Assembly (NCBI GenBank): GCA_964036275.1
Contig: OZ038433.1
Location: 39,961,336-40,025,335 of the forward strand
Origin: Litoditis marina
Taxonomy: Eukaryota > Nematoda > Chromadorea > Rhabditida > Rhabditidae
Direction of reading: 5' to 3'
Length of the DNA: 64,000 nt
Part shown: positions 13,601 through 25,159 of the stretch, in pieces
Numbering within the stretch: position 1 is the stretch's first letter
Layout of the letters: every line of letters starts with the position of its first letter
The notes under the pieces: model-generated
What the model was told of the DNA's origin: nothing
The model's database searches: none
Seen by the model: the letters and a program-made list of their open reading frames with translations, nothing else
Program-made: the position numbers and the translations under genes

Positions 13601-16600
13601 TACCAACAAGTGGTTGGGGTTAGTATTTTCGGCTGATTTTTGTTTTTTAGTTTATGAACTTTGACCGATAAACGACAGAATCAAACTGCAGACACAGCGA
13701 GTGACGGTAACATACATTTTTATAGGCTTGCGTTGGAAAAAGCGAGCCCTATAACAAAGGTGTTTCCACTACTAGTATCCATCATGATTGTTGATCACGA
13801 ACATACGTTTTCATTGGTACAATGAATGTTTGATACGTAATTAAAAACGTTAGCATAGTTTGCGAATGAACCCCATTCGATTAACGAAACAGGTGGTAGA
13901 CTGTAATTTATGTTTTCTTATTTATGATATATATTTTGATGAAGCGGTTTAAAATGTTTGTTATTGTTCAATTTGATATTGGTTCAGGATCGCGTGCCCC
14001 CTCGCACTCGCCGAAGACCTGTTCCGGAAGAATACACAAATCTTCGGGTACGTGCACACTGAAAACACTAGTATGCTTCGAATGTTTGCGAAAACGTCGT
14101 TTTTCCATGAAAATTATTTCAACATTAACTAATCCTTGTAGATGTTTTTGTCAACATCCGAGTTTAGCTAGCTGAGACGAAGTGAAATACATACTTCGGC
14201 CCGTATTTTGCTGCTCCTTTCTGCCAATACTGAAAATATTTGGACATACAATTTGGACATAATAACGTCTGGTTTCCGTATTTCAATCGAAAGAGGCGTT
14301 CCCGTTTCGAGAATAGTCTGACATTCGTGGCGTGGTGTATATTCGCCTTTTTCAGCTATCAGTGAACTCTTCTGGCGATCTTATTCTCTCGGAAGAGGAT
14401 TCTCAACTAGTGTCTATTGTCCAATTGGCCCTCAGATCTCTCATTTCCAGTATGCGCGAAAGCGATTCCGAGAGAACTGCAAGTAAGTTGATATTTCCGA
14501 GATTGAGCCATATTCATGGTTTTCTCCCATAGTAGAACTAAAATCTTCACCAATCCATATCCAATATGGTCGGTTCCAACATTCACCAAGCAGTGATTAG
14601 ATTATTAAAAAGCACATGTGGTAGTGCTGTGTCTGTGTGAGTTCATTCAAGACACGCTTTGAATTATCCATTACGCCTACGCTATTGAAATCAAGTAATT
14701 TCCGAAATTCTTCCGTGTATATTTCAAAAGTTTCTGTTTCACAAAGTGATGTTTTCTAGGAGCATCAGGACCGGTAAACAATGTTCTGCAAAATCTGGGT
14801 CTCGGAATGGGTGGACAGGTATTTTATCACACATTCTTCTATCACTTAGATCTTTTTGATTATTTTGGTCCGCCAAACGTACTTCAGTCAAGTTGTTCAA
14901 ACAGTGCCATTCAGACAAATTTAAAAATGGATAATACAACTTTTTGATGATATCCCGAAAATCAACCGGCTTTGGTACCTCGATTTTCATAATTTAGGGT
15001 CAACAATGGTTGATTTGTGCAAACACGGCTCCTTCTGAATGTTATAAAAAGGACGCTTATGTGGATCAATCTCAATCCCAAAGCTACGGTCCTTTAAATT
15101 GCAATACATTTTTCAATTGCAGTTTAAAGGACTGATACGTCGGGATTGGTCCACATAATTGTCCAACTTTAAGTTCTCACACGAGTATTGCAGGCGATGA
15201 TGGGTATTGGTATGGGAATTGGTATGCCGGCTGCCGCTCATGCCACCATCCAGATCGAGGCATTTGACGAGGACGAGGAGGGCGATCCCCATGAGCATCA
15301 CCATCATGAGCATCACCCGCACCACCATGCAATGGATCTGGCCAACCCTCATGGTACGGCATTATCAAATACAACATATTTAGTACATTAAGTATAACAT
15401 ACGTACTTACGTACATTGAGCTTTTGCGCAACTACCTCGCAAATGATGTTAAACTGTTCGAAGGTATGACGGTTGCGGAAACCTTCAGTTCTTTAGGTAG
15501 TTTCCCATTTTAGTAAAGACGAGAGTTGTTGGTTTCTATTGCCGTGTCCGTATCCTTTTTGGTTCCATACCAACTTTTTTCGGACCAAAATAGTAGCGAT
15601 TTTCTCCAAGTAAGGTGGTTTGTTTCAAGGTCCAAGACCAAATCAAATTCGAACGGAACCGCGCTAACTGCGCTAAAGTAGTTAATGCGGATGTTTTCGC
15701 AACTTTTATCGGTGTGAGTGTTCAGTTTGGTTTTGGTTTCATGCTGGTATCCTGGTACCTGGTTTGAAAATGTGAGCGGTTCAGTTTCCTGTCGAACCAT
15801 CTGGTTCGGGAAGAGTTGAATCGATTTTGATTCGGAAAGCAATTGTCCTCTGTTTATACGTGCATTTCGTTTAAGTTGTGCTGCCCGGTATTCGTCCCGA
15901 GGATTTCGAACGATACAACGTGAACATGGCGCCACAGCCGATGGAGGTTTGTTCATTGATTCCCGAAAAGAAGTCCCAAAAGGGGACGCAAGTTGCTCAA
16001 TTACAACATTTTCGACGAAAATCTGTGCATCCTCAATCCTCTACCTCTTCCTGTGGTTGCTGTGAAGTGTGGAGGTTGCTATATGCACATTTTTCATTAC
16101 TTAGTATTAATAGATGATGTAATAATTGAAGTTGCTAGTTGGATTGTTTTTTGTTGTCAGTTATGATGCTGATTTTCAGCAACAATACTTAGAACTTAGA
16201 ACAGTTCTACTGGGGAATGAAGTAGACCTGGTAATATCGAATGTTGTTCGGCTGTTATTCAGTTTCTATGCGACTATATAGTGTGAAATTGAGTTCAAAG
16301 TATGTATAATTCTATGTTTGTGAGCTTGGGCCACCATAAATGTCTCCTGAGGAGTGTTTTCAGACGGAGCAACAGCAGACGGCTGCGTCCAATCTGGGAT
16401 CTCGGGTGCCAGATGTAACACCATCGCTTATGTCGCCACGAGCTAAAAAAAGAAAAACCGATTTGCAGGTATCTTATATACATAAGTAGATTGCGGCTAG
16501 AATGGTATTCATCATTCATGAAACATAGTTTTGCACTTATTATCAAAATACTGCTACATTTCAATAATTTATGTTGATATGTATTCCTTTTTCGGTTTCA

Positions 16601-17607
16601 GACATCGCAGGCGAAACCTAGTCATTCGAGAGAAGACCAGACATCGTCTGTTTCTGGGTTGCCTCCGGTAAGTTTTCATCTTATAATCATTCTGCTTGCA
16701 TAAAACAAATCAACCTACCTATATTTGAACCTTATTACTTTTGTATCTCTCGCTGTTTCCTACCACCAACCATATATGGTAGCTGCTCGGTCCATTCATT
16801 TCAATTCTAATGGGAGGCCGAACTTTCTAGTTAAGAAACGCTTCATAGCTACGCCTTTAGTTCTCATGTTCAGACAACATCTCTATTTTCATGAGGGGAA
16901 GGGTGGGATCTGGGAACTATTTAATATGGGTATAGCTACTAGTTTTGTTCTGTTTCTTCGGTCAAACCCAATCTTTTCTTAGGCCTGGCGCAGTATTGTG
17001 GACGCAGATGTAGAACGTCAACGCGACCTAGCCACGACCCCTCCACGACTTAGTGCTGGTTATCTAATGGGCCTCCCTCCTCAAGCACGTACGGTGGGTA
17101 GTTGAATTTGTGTTTTAGCATAGACTAGGATCGATTGCAGCGAAATTGTAGTTTGTAGTAACTAGGTTATCATCCCGATCCCATGTTAACACTTAGGTGT
17201 CTGCGAAGGATAGAAACGTGCTCACAAATTCAATTTAAATTCGAACCAGTGTCCATAATGGTTCGGAATGTTATTCAGAATAATTGGGATAGATACACAG
17301 ATGTAGTTTATTCACTCGACAGCTTACTGTCTTGTTACAGTATTCTGTTAAATTTTTCAGCGGAATTCATGAGTTTCGTTTCGTAAATAAATGAATTATC
17401 TCTTAAGTTACTAACTTCATTCTAAAAGTCATGGGTGTGAAAAGCGTATTCTATCTTATGATTGGCTTGCAGGCCTCGTCCCCTTCTAGCTCTAGTCTGA
17501 CTCGTTCTGAGTCTATGGGAGGAGTATTGGATACTCTGGATCACCTGACAGTCGACAGCACCTCGCAGTCACCCGCTACAGTAATCGACGATGATGCATT
17601 GGACTGA
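1626..17607 (+). CDS. BAG6: BAG6 (Scythe/BAT3) homologue, 33 exons, ~1290 aa
   Basis: Exons: 1626-1685, 1901-1990, 2231-2248, 2267-2322, 2683-2893, 3635-3747, 4084-4174, 4452-4590, 4877-4973, 5295-5427, 5761-5943, 6369-6468, 6919-6975, 7674-7831, 8110-8272, 8891-9072, 9348-9416, 10005-10118, 10541-10624, 11140-11502, 11904-12083, 12635-12749, 13142-13236, 13511-13618, 13988-14047, 14356-14482, 14760-14818, 15194-15353, 15876-15946, 16364-16468, 16602-16667, 16983-17093, 17473-17607; all phases agree. Residues 1-74 are a ubiquitin-like domain (MKIKVKAIDGRDAEF..., RLIF, then HLVERPPN as in vertebrate BAG6). Residues ~290-400 match the central BAG6 helical region (DUF3538). A His-rich run (~725-757), eight Gln (~791-798), a KKRK nuclear signal (~1180) and a WRSIVDADVERQR...LSAGYLMGLP segment (~1211-1242) follow, in the order of human BAG6 (1132 aa). 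Known family role: chaperone holdase for mislocalised and tail-anchored proteins, acting in cytosol and nucleus. The protein ends ~44 aa after the LSAGYL motif, earlier than the vertebrate protein. Exon 3 is an 18-nt microexon. Confidence 0.9.
4605..4748. mobile_element. MITE family B copy 1 (CACACCAGTAAAG ... CTTTACTAGAGTGTG ends)
   Basis: The segment starts with an ACACCAGTAAAG end and finishes with a diverged inverted copy, CAACTTTACTAGAGTG. It shares its ends and interior phrases (tgattttgca, agacaaattg, ctattcggac) with copies at 10750-10915 and 29294-29462. It sits 14 nt after the donor of BAG6 exon 8. Partial relatives occur near 3915-3935, 9710-9745 and 11527-11640. Confidence 0.65.
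8528..8882. repeat. Cluster of long C and G homopolymer runs in a BAG6 intron
   Basis: At least ten runs of 8 to 18 C or G are separated by short phrases related to GATTGTACAAT and its complement (8538, 8608, 8626, 8765, 8866). The same TTGTACAAT phrase recurs in both orientations, so the block looks like repeated palindromic units that have gained homopolymers. G-runs on both strands could form quadruplexes. It lies in the intron before the exon starting at 8891. Confidence 0.7.
9853..9960. repeat. Foldback repeat in a BAG6 intron (TAAAATACCGG ends)
   Basis: ATAAAATACCGG at 9853-9864 is inverted at 9949-9960, and an inner pair (GGAGATGCAGGCT at 9904-9916, inverted near 9937-9948) lies closer to the centre. 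A further TAAAATACCGG occurs at 9825-9835. This is the architecture of a small non-autonomous DNA element. Confidence 0.6.
10750..10915. mobile_element. MITE family B copy 2
   Basis: Begins ACCAGTAAGGTCTGACTGAG and ends CGGACAAGTTTACTGGTGTATG, imperfect inverted ends. The interior (pairs of agtagtccg / actttttcg phrases, aatttatgattttt) matches the 29294-29462 copy in inverted orientation. It lies in the BAG6 intron between 10624 and 11140. Confidence 0.75.
15051..15164. mobile_element. MITE family A copy 1 (~114 bp palindrome)
   Basis: Ends are GGAC(G/A)NTTATGTGG and its inverse CCACATAATTGTCC. The centre is TACATTTTTCAATTGCA flanked by GGTCCTTTAAA and TTTAAAGGAC. Two further copies are at 21374-21480 and 25295-25402. 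The whole unit is one imperfect hairpin with no coding capacity. It lies in the BAG6 intron just before the exon at 15194. Confidence 0.8.
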
Positions 17608-18559
17608 TTTCTAGAAAAGGGGGCGGGGTGAAGTATAAAAGTAGTCAGAGTAATCGTGTGAAGACGCAAACGAGAGCGATGTCCCCAAGTTGTGCAGTTT
17701 ATAGCCTTTCTTGAGTTTTGAAACAAAAGGACTAGTTTGTTATCACTTATCTTTCATTTTCATTTGGACTCGTTGTACGTTTGCTTCTTCGCAGCTAGCC
17801 ATTGGTTTGTCTTTTTATTTACCCTATTGATCTGTTTTCGATTCTTCTCTAGTGCAGTCTAGTGTATTTCCCTTTTTCCTTTCTCACTTGTGGTAGTTTA
17901 AGTCTTCTTCTTTGAAAAAAGTTGTCTGCATCTAGACAATTCCAAATATTCTGTCGCTTTTTACGTGTCTGAAGTTCAACGGAAGAATAACGTGTGTACC
18001 TAGGTATGACTTGAGAGTATTTTATATATTTTATCAGATGATTTTATATTCTCGCGGGCCGTTATCAAGCCGTGTGTTTCTAGCCTTATATGAAAAAAGC
18101 TTTCATTTGTTCAGAATGTGCTCTGTTCTTCAACCTAGGGTTCAGAGGGAGGCTGTTTGTTTGTCCACACACTCGTATTACGATTAGTTCTGAATTGGTC
18201 TGTGTGTTGGACAATTGTATTCTGAACTTTTTTCACAGTGTTGTGATGTATTTGTAAGCCGGTTCAACTTGTTTTGTATTTAATTGCTTGACTCGTTGCC
18301 TTTTGTCTTGTTTCCTTTTTAAAGTGTGTAGCTTCGAGATGGAGGTCCCTTTTCGGTTCAACAACCCACGTCTATCAATTCATGACCCATTGATTGCACG
18401 TGTGTGTTCATGTCTATATGATGTTAGTATAAAGTTTTGCTTCTTTTTGTTTTGTTCCTGAAACAGGAGTTTATCACTCTCAAAATTATATCTCCGGCTT
18501 TGGCAAACATACATGGCAGACTGTACAGATTATACTTGATATCACTTTCCGTGTTCAGA
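17608..18559 (+). other. BAG6 3' flank and TIPRL upstream region
   Basis: About 950 bp separate the BAG6 stop from the TIPRL ATG. The stretch is T-rich, with no open frame that I can support and no clear AATAAA. The short spacing on one strand would allow an operon-like arrangement, but no polyadenylation or trans-splice evidence is decisive. Confidence 0.45.
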
Positions 18560-21500
18560 ATGGACCCGCCTTTGACTCCTCGTAAAAGGTCTGCCGCTTC
18601 CGATGTCCTAATGCATGCTCGCAGAAATGCTCACAAAAAGGTTAAAATTTCGATAAATTCTCCCATATATTTTCGCATTTGTGGATGATAAGTGAACTTT
18701 GCAGCTTTGTTGCAGGGAAACTTGAATGTATGCTCCTTAAAAGGAAGGTGATCATGTATATGAATCAGTTTTAACATACTTTTCATTGTGCAGGATGAGT
18801 ATCGTCAGGGGGGATTCCATTTTGTGGCAATATGGGATCATATTCTGGAGTCACAGTGCACCCATGAGGAGGAAAGGAGCGAGGGCTGTTCGGTTAGTTG
18901 GGGGTTCGAACGTTGCATCATTCAGGGAGATTATCTGATTTCGAGTAGGGGGATACATATTGCGGTCAAAGAGTTACAGCCCAAGTTGAGCGTTCTTCTT
19001 TGAGCAATTGGCGAGTCTATTTTGCAAAGATCGTACATTTTGCACTCTCAGAATACAATAATACAATAATAGTGTACATCTATGTTTTTCATGCCGTGTT
19101 TCCGAAAAGATTGCCTTCAAAGTTCGAGCACGAATTGGCTGTGTTCATTCACTCGAGTTTCCCTTACACAGTTATAGTTCGGTAACCTGTTTGATCGGAA
19201 AACCAGTCCGCATTGAATATAAAACTAAATGACTAAAATATCAATCCGAGCATAAACTACTGGTTGGTGTTCCACTCATTATTCAACTCTCTGCTTGGTT
19301 GATGTTGGTCAAATATGATGTGTTCTGGGGTTTGCCTTTTATTCGAGATATTTGTGATTTATTCTTTTGTGTATTTTGCTTTCTTCAGCGCTGTCGGTTC
19401 CAAACCACACTCTCGTTGCCCGAGTATCCGGAAATGGTGTTCCCTCACAATTCACTGACAATTTCATTTATCAATCATCCAGGTCAGTCTTTTCATTCTC
19501 GTAGGATTTTGTTTAAGAAAAACCAATATTTACAATATTGTCATTCTCTAGATGCTGGGGAGAAGTTATCCTCATTCTAGGTTCTTCCATAACTTTCAAC
19601 GCCTTGGATGCGCTAAAGATGGTCTCTGCCGATACTTTGCCCAATGTTCAGGTAGGTTACGGTAAATTATTCATGTCGTTGTTATGTCAGGTATTTTTTA
19701 TGAATGGTATGTGTGGTTGGTTTTTTTCGATAATCCATACCACAGATTATGCTGTGGACTGTCGTTCAAGCGTTACACTCGTGGAAATTTCATGCCATGA
19801 ATTGTTTGAGTTGAATGACCAATATCGTTGCGATAGAAAGCATATTTCGCGGATTACGATTAACTACGCGGAAGGTTACCAATTTGGTAGTGGTTAGAGC
19901 CAGGGTACATTAATAACCCAAGCGAATTATGTATTACACGTCAATTGGTATAGCTTTGATCACCGATATAGATCAAAGGCCATTTAGAGAGTGCTTCATA
20001 CACCGCCAAGGGTCTCAGATTGATCTTGAATCTCGCAACTCGCAACCCTTCCATCTGTTTCGAGCTGCCACCCCTCAAAAACTGCGATATTTTCTTGTCT
20101 CTTGCCTATTCACTATCAAGCTTTTATGAAGTTTATCAGTTTCCAACTAGCGACCCCTATTTTTCTCATGAACTTGTTCGCGAACCTCCATCCCATGAGA
20201 GACCTTGGCGGTGTATGGAGTGCATCAATATTCCCAGGTTGCCCCTTCTCTGGTATGGCAGGAGGCGCAGAAGAGTGTGCACGAACTGTGTCGTCGATCG
20301 GACCACCCGTTCGATTGGACTTACACCACGGACTATGCCGGCACCCTCACTGGTTGTAGGGTAGGTCACTGCCAGTAATTCGCTTTTCGATCCATTTTCA
20401 TAGTAGGTCAATCAAAGCTGCCCTCCTCCGTTTCTGACGAAGTTCTAATTTTCGAGTTCAGAAAGAAAGATCGAGTTTCCAGGCTTTTAACCCCTAACTT
20501 CACTCTCGAGTTCATACACCGCCAAGGGTCTCTCTTTTTTTGCTGAAAGCTCGCGATACTTTATTATTTTTTGCGTCGCGACCCGTCTAAGATAGTTTGA
20601 AACTGCGATTTTATCAATTTTTGGTTTAGTTTTCACTAGCTTTGGATGAAATTTGTTGTTTTTCAACTCGCGACCCCTACTTTTCTAAACATTAGTTTGC
20701 AACCCCCCGTCTTATAAGAGGTATATGCGGTGAGCGGTGTATATCACTGTCTGTGGTATCATTCAATGTTCGACCTGTTCTTATAGCAGGGATAATTCTA
20801 CCAAATAGCTGACACCCTTCATTATTTACAAAGTTCTAAATGTCGAGTTCAGAATGAAAGATCGAGTTTTGAGGTTTTTAAGACCTAACTTCACTCGCGA
20901 GTTCATGAGATATTGAGGAGTTCAAAATTGTTGAGTTTGGACACATAAAAAACTTTATACCTATACCCCATGCCCCATGCGGTAGTTACCTAGAATGTTT
21001 GGTAATATGTAGCGACCAAAACAGTTATCGGTAATTGGGTCCCAGGTTAGATTTTTATCATACTGATCCCACTCGGGATCAGTGTGATCAGTATGATAAG
21101 AAATAATCCACCCATTTCTCATGTTAAAATTTTTTAGCCATTTCTTGCAGTATCTGGAATTGTCTCTATTTATAATGTGTAAGTTTCAGATTGAAGACAC
21201 AACAGAAGAGATAGACATGGAGAGATTGAAACGACAAGATGCAATTGGATTCTATTCCCAGTGTACATTGTACGAAGACGAGTTGGCTGATCACGGGAGT
21301 GCACAGGTTGGTTGGCTAATGGCAAATACCACAAGGTGCCGGATATTTAATTTAAACACGCCAGTTGAAGAAAGACGATTATGTGAACCAATCCCAACGC
21401 TTCAGTCCTTTGAACTCTAATACATTTTTCAATTGCAGTCTAAAGGACCGATGCTTCGGGATTGGTCCACATAATCATTCTAATTTAACACCTTTTGGGG

Positions 21501-23283
21501 AATTTGGCTCTCACCCAATGGTTAACACAAGGGTTTCAAGCCATTCAACTAGGAACCCAGTTAATGATTAATTACCTGATGTGGTTTACTGAATTCCGAG
21601 TTCACCTCCAATAATATGGGAAGCAATAGTAGTTGAAAGAAAGATCTAGAGTAAATAGTTAATTGGATCCGTTTTGCCACCGGAACGTAGCTAATTAAGT
21701 TGAATGTGTTGACATTTGCAATGAAATTTGTTTTAAAGGTTTTCAATTCGTTATAAAGTCAGAGGCTCGTACCACATTAGAGGAAACTTCTACTTCTACA
21801 TAAAAGTCACTGCACAAAACCCAAGGTGTAGGTTGGCAGCTCGCCGATAATAGCTGGCAGCTGTAGGTGAGAGAGATTCATGAGACGGCCGCTTTCATCT
21901 TTCAAAAAGTGTTTCTAACCACGCTTTTTTTGTTTCTGTCAGTACTACAACTATTACACTCGTATGATGTGATGATCTACTTAATAGTTTACTAATACTA
22001 ATAAACTTTATCAGTATAAGTGGTACATGAAATCACGAAATTGAACTATTTCAACTGAGATTTCAGAAAAGAAAGAAAAACTGATGTAGTTTCTATTTGA
22101 CATTCGACCAGTGTTGAACTGGGGTTTTGAGGGATAGCTCTTAGTTTGAACCTAAAAGCCTGTTCATCTGTCAATTGGAGAACATCGAAACGCTTGCAGA
22201 TGTCGGTTCGATTGCGTGTGATGCCAACCTTTTTCTTTGCTCTGGTTCGTTTCTACCTGCGGGTCGACAAGGTGTTAATACGGTAAGCAAAGTATTTTTC
22301 TACTCTATTCACCCCCTGAGTAGGCTAGTTCTGGAGGCTTACATTAGCTAACCTATATATAAACATGCATTTTATATCTTTTTCTTTGAAGTATCCTCAT
22401 TTTGTTACACTTTTGTAGTGGGGTAGGATTAGCCAAGTTAGCTGCATGATTGGCAACTGTGCTTATTCCGGTTATTTAGGTAGTCTTTTCTAACTTTCAG
22501 TAACTTGGCTTTTGTGGTGATACGTACAATTATCTATTATCTTCATACACCGCCAAGGCCCCTCTTAAAAGGGGGAGTCGCGAACAAATCCATGTGAAAA
22601 GTAGGGGTCGCGAGCTGTTAACTAACGAATTTCATACAAAATCAGCTATAATCGTATGGGAAACAGTTAAATGTCGCCGTTTTGGGGGTGGCGACACGAT
22701 AAATCACGGAGGTATCGCGAGAATTTTGAACGAATAAAAGGCCCTTGTATGATTATCTTTACTTCAGAGTGTGCGATACACGAATGGTGGGCGACAATAA
22801 TAGTAATTACATACTTCGTGAATGGAGTCGCAGAGAGGCGAAAGTAGACCAGTTGACCCATCTCGTGAGTTTAGTTTGTTTATACTATAAATCGGCTCTG
22901 AAAGAACTGACAAACTAGAGACAGTGGAATTGGTCCTCATGATAGTCCTTATTTTAAGCAGTGTTCGTGAGCGAGTAACTAATCAAGTGTTCTGACAGTT
23001 TTCTTCCTTTTTATCTTTTTCGTGCACATTTACTTGCCGTTGTTACATAACACTTTTCAACACCTTTTTGCGGCGCATTACGTTGAATAACTGTGTAATT
23101 TATGGTTCTAAATACGACAGTTTTCGGTAACTGCAACTAAAGTTTCATGGGTGTTGTTATTCACTAGTTTTGCTGTAACCGAGTCGTTTTCAGGCTCCGG
23201 AAGTGTTGTTGGACGGCAATCAAGTCTGGGCTTCCCTCCCGGTGGTTGCCTCGAAATTATCGAAAATAGTTCCAGACATCTGA
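18560..23283 (+). CDS. TIPRL: TIPRL / TIP41-like regulator of PP2A-family phosphatases, 9 exons, 300 aa
   Basis: Exons: 18560-18640, 18794-18964, 19389-19482, 19581-19651, 20262-20360, 21190-21306, 22200-22282, 22768-22864, 23194-23283; phases agree and give 300 aa (human TIPRL 272). Recognisable blocks: LPEYPEMVFPHNSLTI, ITFNALDALKMV, HPFDWTYTTDYAGTL (the family signature), YSQCTLYEDELADHG, MSVRLRVMPTFFFALVRFYL, DTRM...NYILREWSRREAKV. Family role: TIPRL binds the catalytic subunits of PP2A, PP4 and PP6 and links to TOR signalling in yeast; cytosolic. The N-terminal 27 residues (exon 1) are not part of the conserved fold. The donor of exon 2 (after GCG at 18964) is chosen because it keeps phase with exon 3; it is the weakest junction. 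An acceptor (TTCAG) lies 1 nt before the ATG, as expected for a trans-spliced or 5'-UTR-spliced start. MITEs fill the introns around exons 5 to 8. Confidence 0.88.
19997..20217. mobile_element. MITE family C copy 1 (CATACACCGCCAAGG ends)
   Basis: Starts CATACACCGCCAAGGGTCTC and ends GAGACCTTGGCGGTGTATG, a 15-nt-plus inverted pair with one mismatch. The interior repeats ctcgcaac / cgcgaac phrases and 'gacccctatttttctcatg'. It sits 45 nt before TIPRL exon 5. Related copies start at 20513 and 22544. Confidence 0.85.
20513..20743. mobile_element. MITE family C copy 2
   Basis: Starts CATACACCGCCAAGGGTCTC; the right end is decayed (GCGGTGAGCGGTGTAT). The interior includes tcgcgacccctacttttcta and ctcgcgat phrases shared with copy 1. 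It lies in the TIPRL intron after exon 5. Confidence 0.8.
21374..21480. mobile_element. MITE family A copy 2
   Basis: Starts GACGATTATGTGAACCAATC and ends GATTGGTCCACATAATC, with the same TACATTTTTCAATTGCAG centre as the copies at 15051 and 25295. It lies 68 nt after the donor of TIPRL exon 6. Confidence 0.8.
22544..22700. mobile_element. MITE family C copy 3, one end missing
   Basis: Begins CATACACCGCCAAGGCCCCTC and carries the family phrases agtcgcgaac and taggggtcgcgag, but the opposite CCTTGGCGGTGTATG end cannot be found before TIPRL exon 8 (22768). Probably truncated. Confidence 0.6.
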
Positions 23284-25159
23284 CACTCGTTACACGTCTG
23301 CCAGCCAATGCTTTCCGAGATGAGCTGACTTTTCCGAAGAGTTTTTCTCACTAAGAAGGTCTCACAGCCAACAAAATTGGTCTCTTTTTCACCAGTTCGA
23401 GTCTTAAGCTAGAAAAGCGTTCTTTAATATTAAAAAAACTGAATAGGAGTAGTGTTTTTCAATAATAGGGTGGCTCAAATGAACCAGAATATTCAGCTGA
23501 TGTTTGAATGTATTCTATACCAGTTTTCTTTCACCCTCAGTGTTATCACGTTATCAGGCATTTTTTTTAAACTTTCTTTGTATTGGGGACACTTGCATTT
23601 GGTTCCTGGTCTCTCAAATATTTAGCCTTGCCTATCTACATTTGTGGCCAACTATTAGGGCAATGTCACGTTTTTCACAGTTTTGCTTATATTGTGTTTT
23701 TACTCATTTTCATACGTGCTGTTCTTTCTCTAGTTCTATCACTTTATGACTTTGTTTTTTGATGAATTGAGTGGTGAGCTGCATCTTTTCTATGATGTTG
23801 TCGTAATCCATGTGTCACAACGAGAAATGTGGCAGCCAATGTACCCATATGTTTCACATACTTTTCGGGTAGTTTCGTGCTGATGTTCTTTGCCAAATAG
23901 CCCGAGGGCATGATGTCTATCCTGCTGGTCCCGCCCCCTTTCCTCCCTCGTTTTACACTGTCTTTAGATTAATGACTCGACGAGCACACACCATTCACTT
24001 TTTGCGTGTTTTCAAGCGGTTGTCATGTTTCTCGCATCATAACCAGCTGGATTTCTGCTCTGATAACCCTCTTGAAGCCCAAAAATAGATTGTGTTTGTT
24101 CTCGTTTTCTTTAAGTATAGTCTTCACATTTCCAATGTGTCTACAGTATGCATGTGACCTTTCAGTTTGCTCTCCATCTAGGAGTTTTCAGCAAATTATA
24201 TCATTTTGGATGCGGTTTACTCATTTTCAATCAAAAATTGTGTGTGATAAATCAGTATTTTCCTATTGAAAAAACATTCTTGAAAGGGGAAATAACTAGG
24301 TGTAGGGTGATAACAGTTTTCCATTTATTATGTTTTGTGATGTTTCTTTATACATTGCTATATGCGTAATGAATGCTTGCAAACATCATACTTTTATTAT
24401 AAAGAAATTGTCTATTAGAAAACATAGAGACCAGTTTGTAATTCCAGCGTTGTTTGAAATGTCTTTTTGATAGAATGATGAAAATTCCCCGGGATTTGTA
24501 GTATGAACGATACATGTAACATACATTACATTATACATTATCGGTTTCACACGATACATTATCGGTTGACAATATTTCAAAATGCCACGTAAACTTTGGT
24601 TTTTAGTTCTGACAAAAGGTGATAATCAAAAATAAATTTATGCCCAATAAGAGGTTACGACTGAAATAGCAGGTGGAGATATTCAAATACGACAAGCGTT
24701 TTTTGTATCTGAGCACCGTTTCATTTCTTCTAATTGCAGAAAAATTGATTCGTTTGGCTGTGTTTCGACAAATTAGATTCATACAAGACGTTATTTGACC
24801 ACTTGTCCTCATGTGAATAAGACTACAAAGTACAACCCAGCGCAAATGCGGAGTTTCTAAGAAATAATTTGAATCCCAAGATAGTTAAAACGCATTTCTA
24901 AACTTTTACTTGCAAATCAGACTACAAAGTACAACCTAAAGTGGAAATCGGAGTTTCGAAATCCCAGTCTGTTTTTTGTGCTCCGTTGATTGCAGCTGTC
25001 ACAGGGCTGTTGTTGTGTCATGTCTATTTAGCCAATATCGGGTGCTTTCAAAATCTCTTTTTCATTGTTTTATTAAAGTGTGTTCACTATTATTAGTATT
25101 GTAGTTGTTCATTATTATCCGAGTTATTTCTTTTTATAAAAACTATTTTTCAGATTAAA

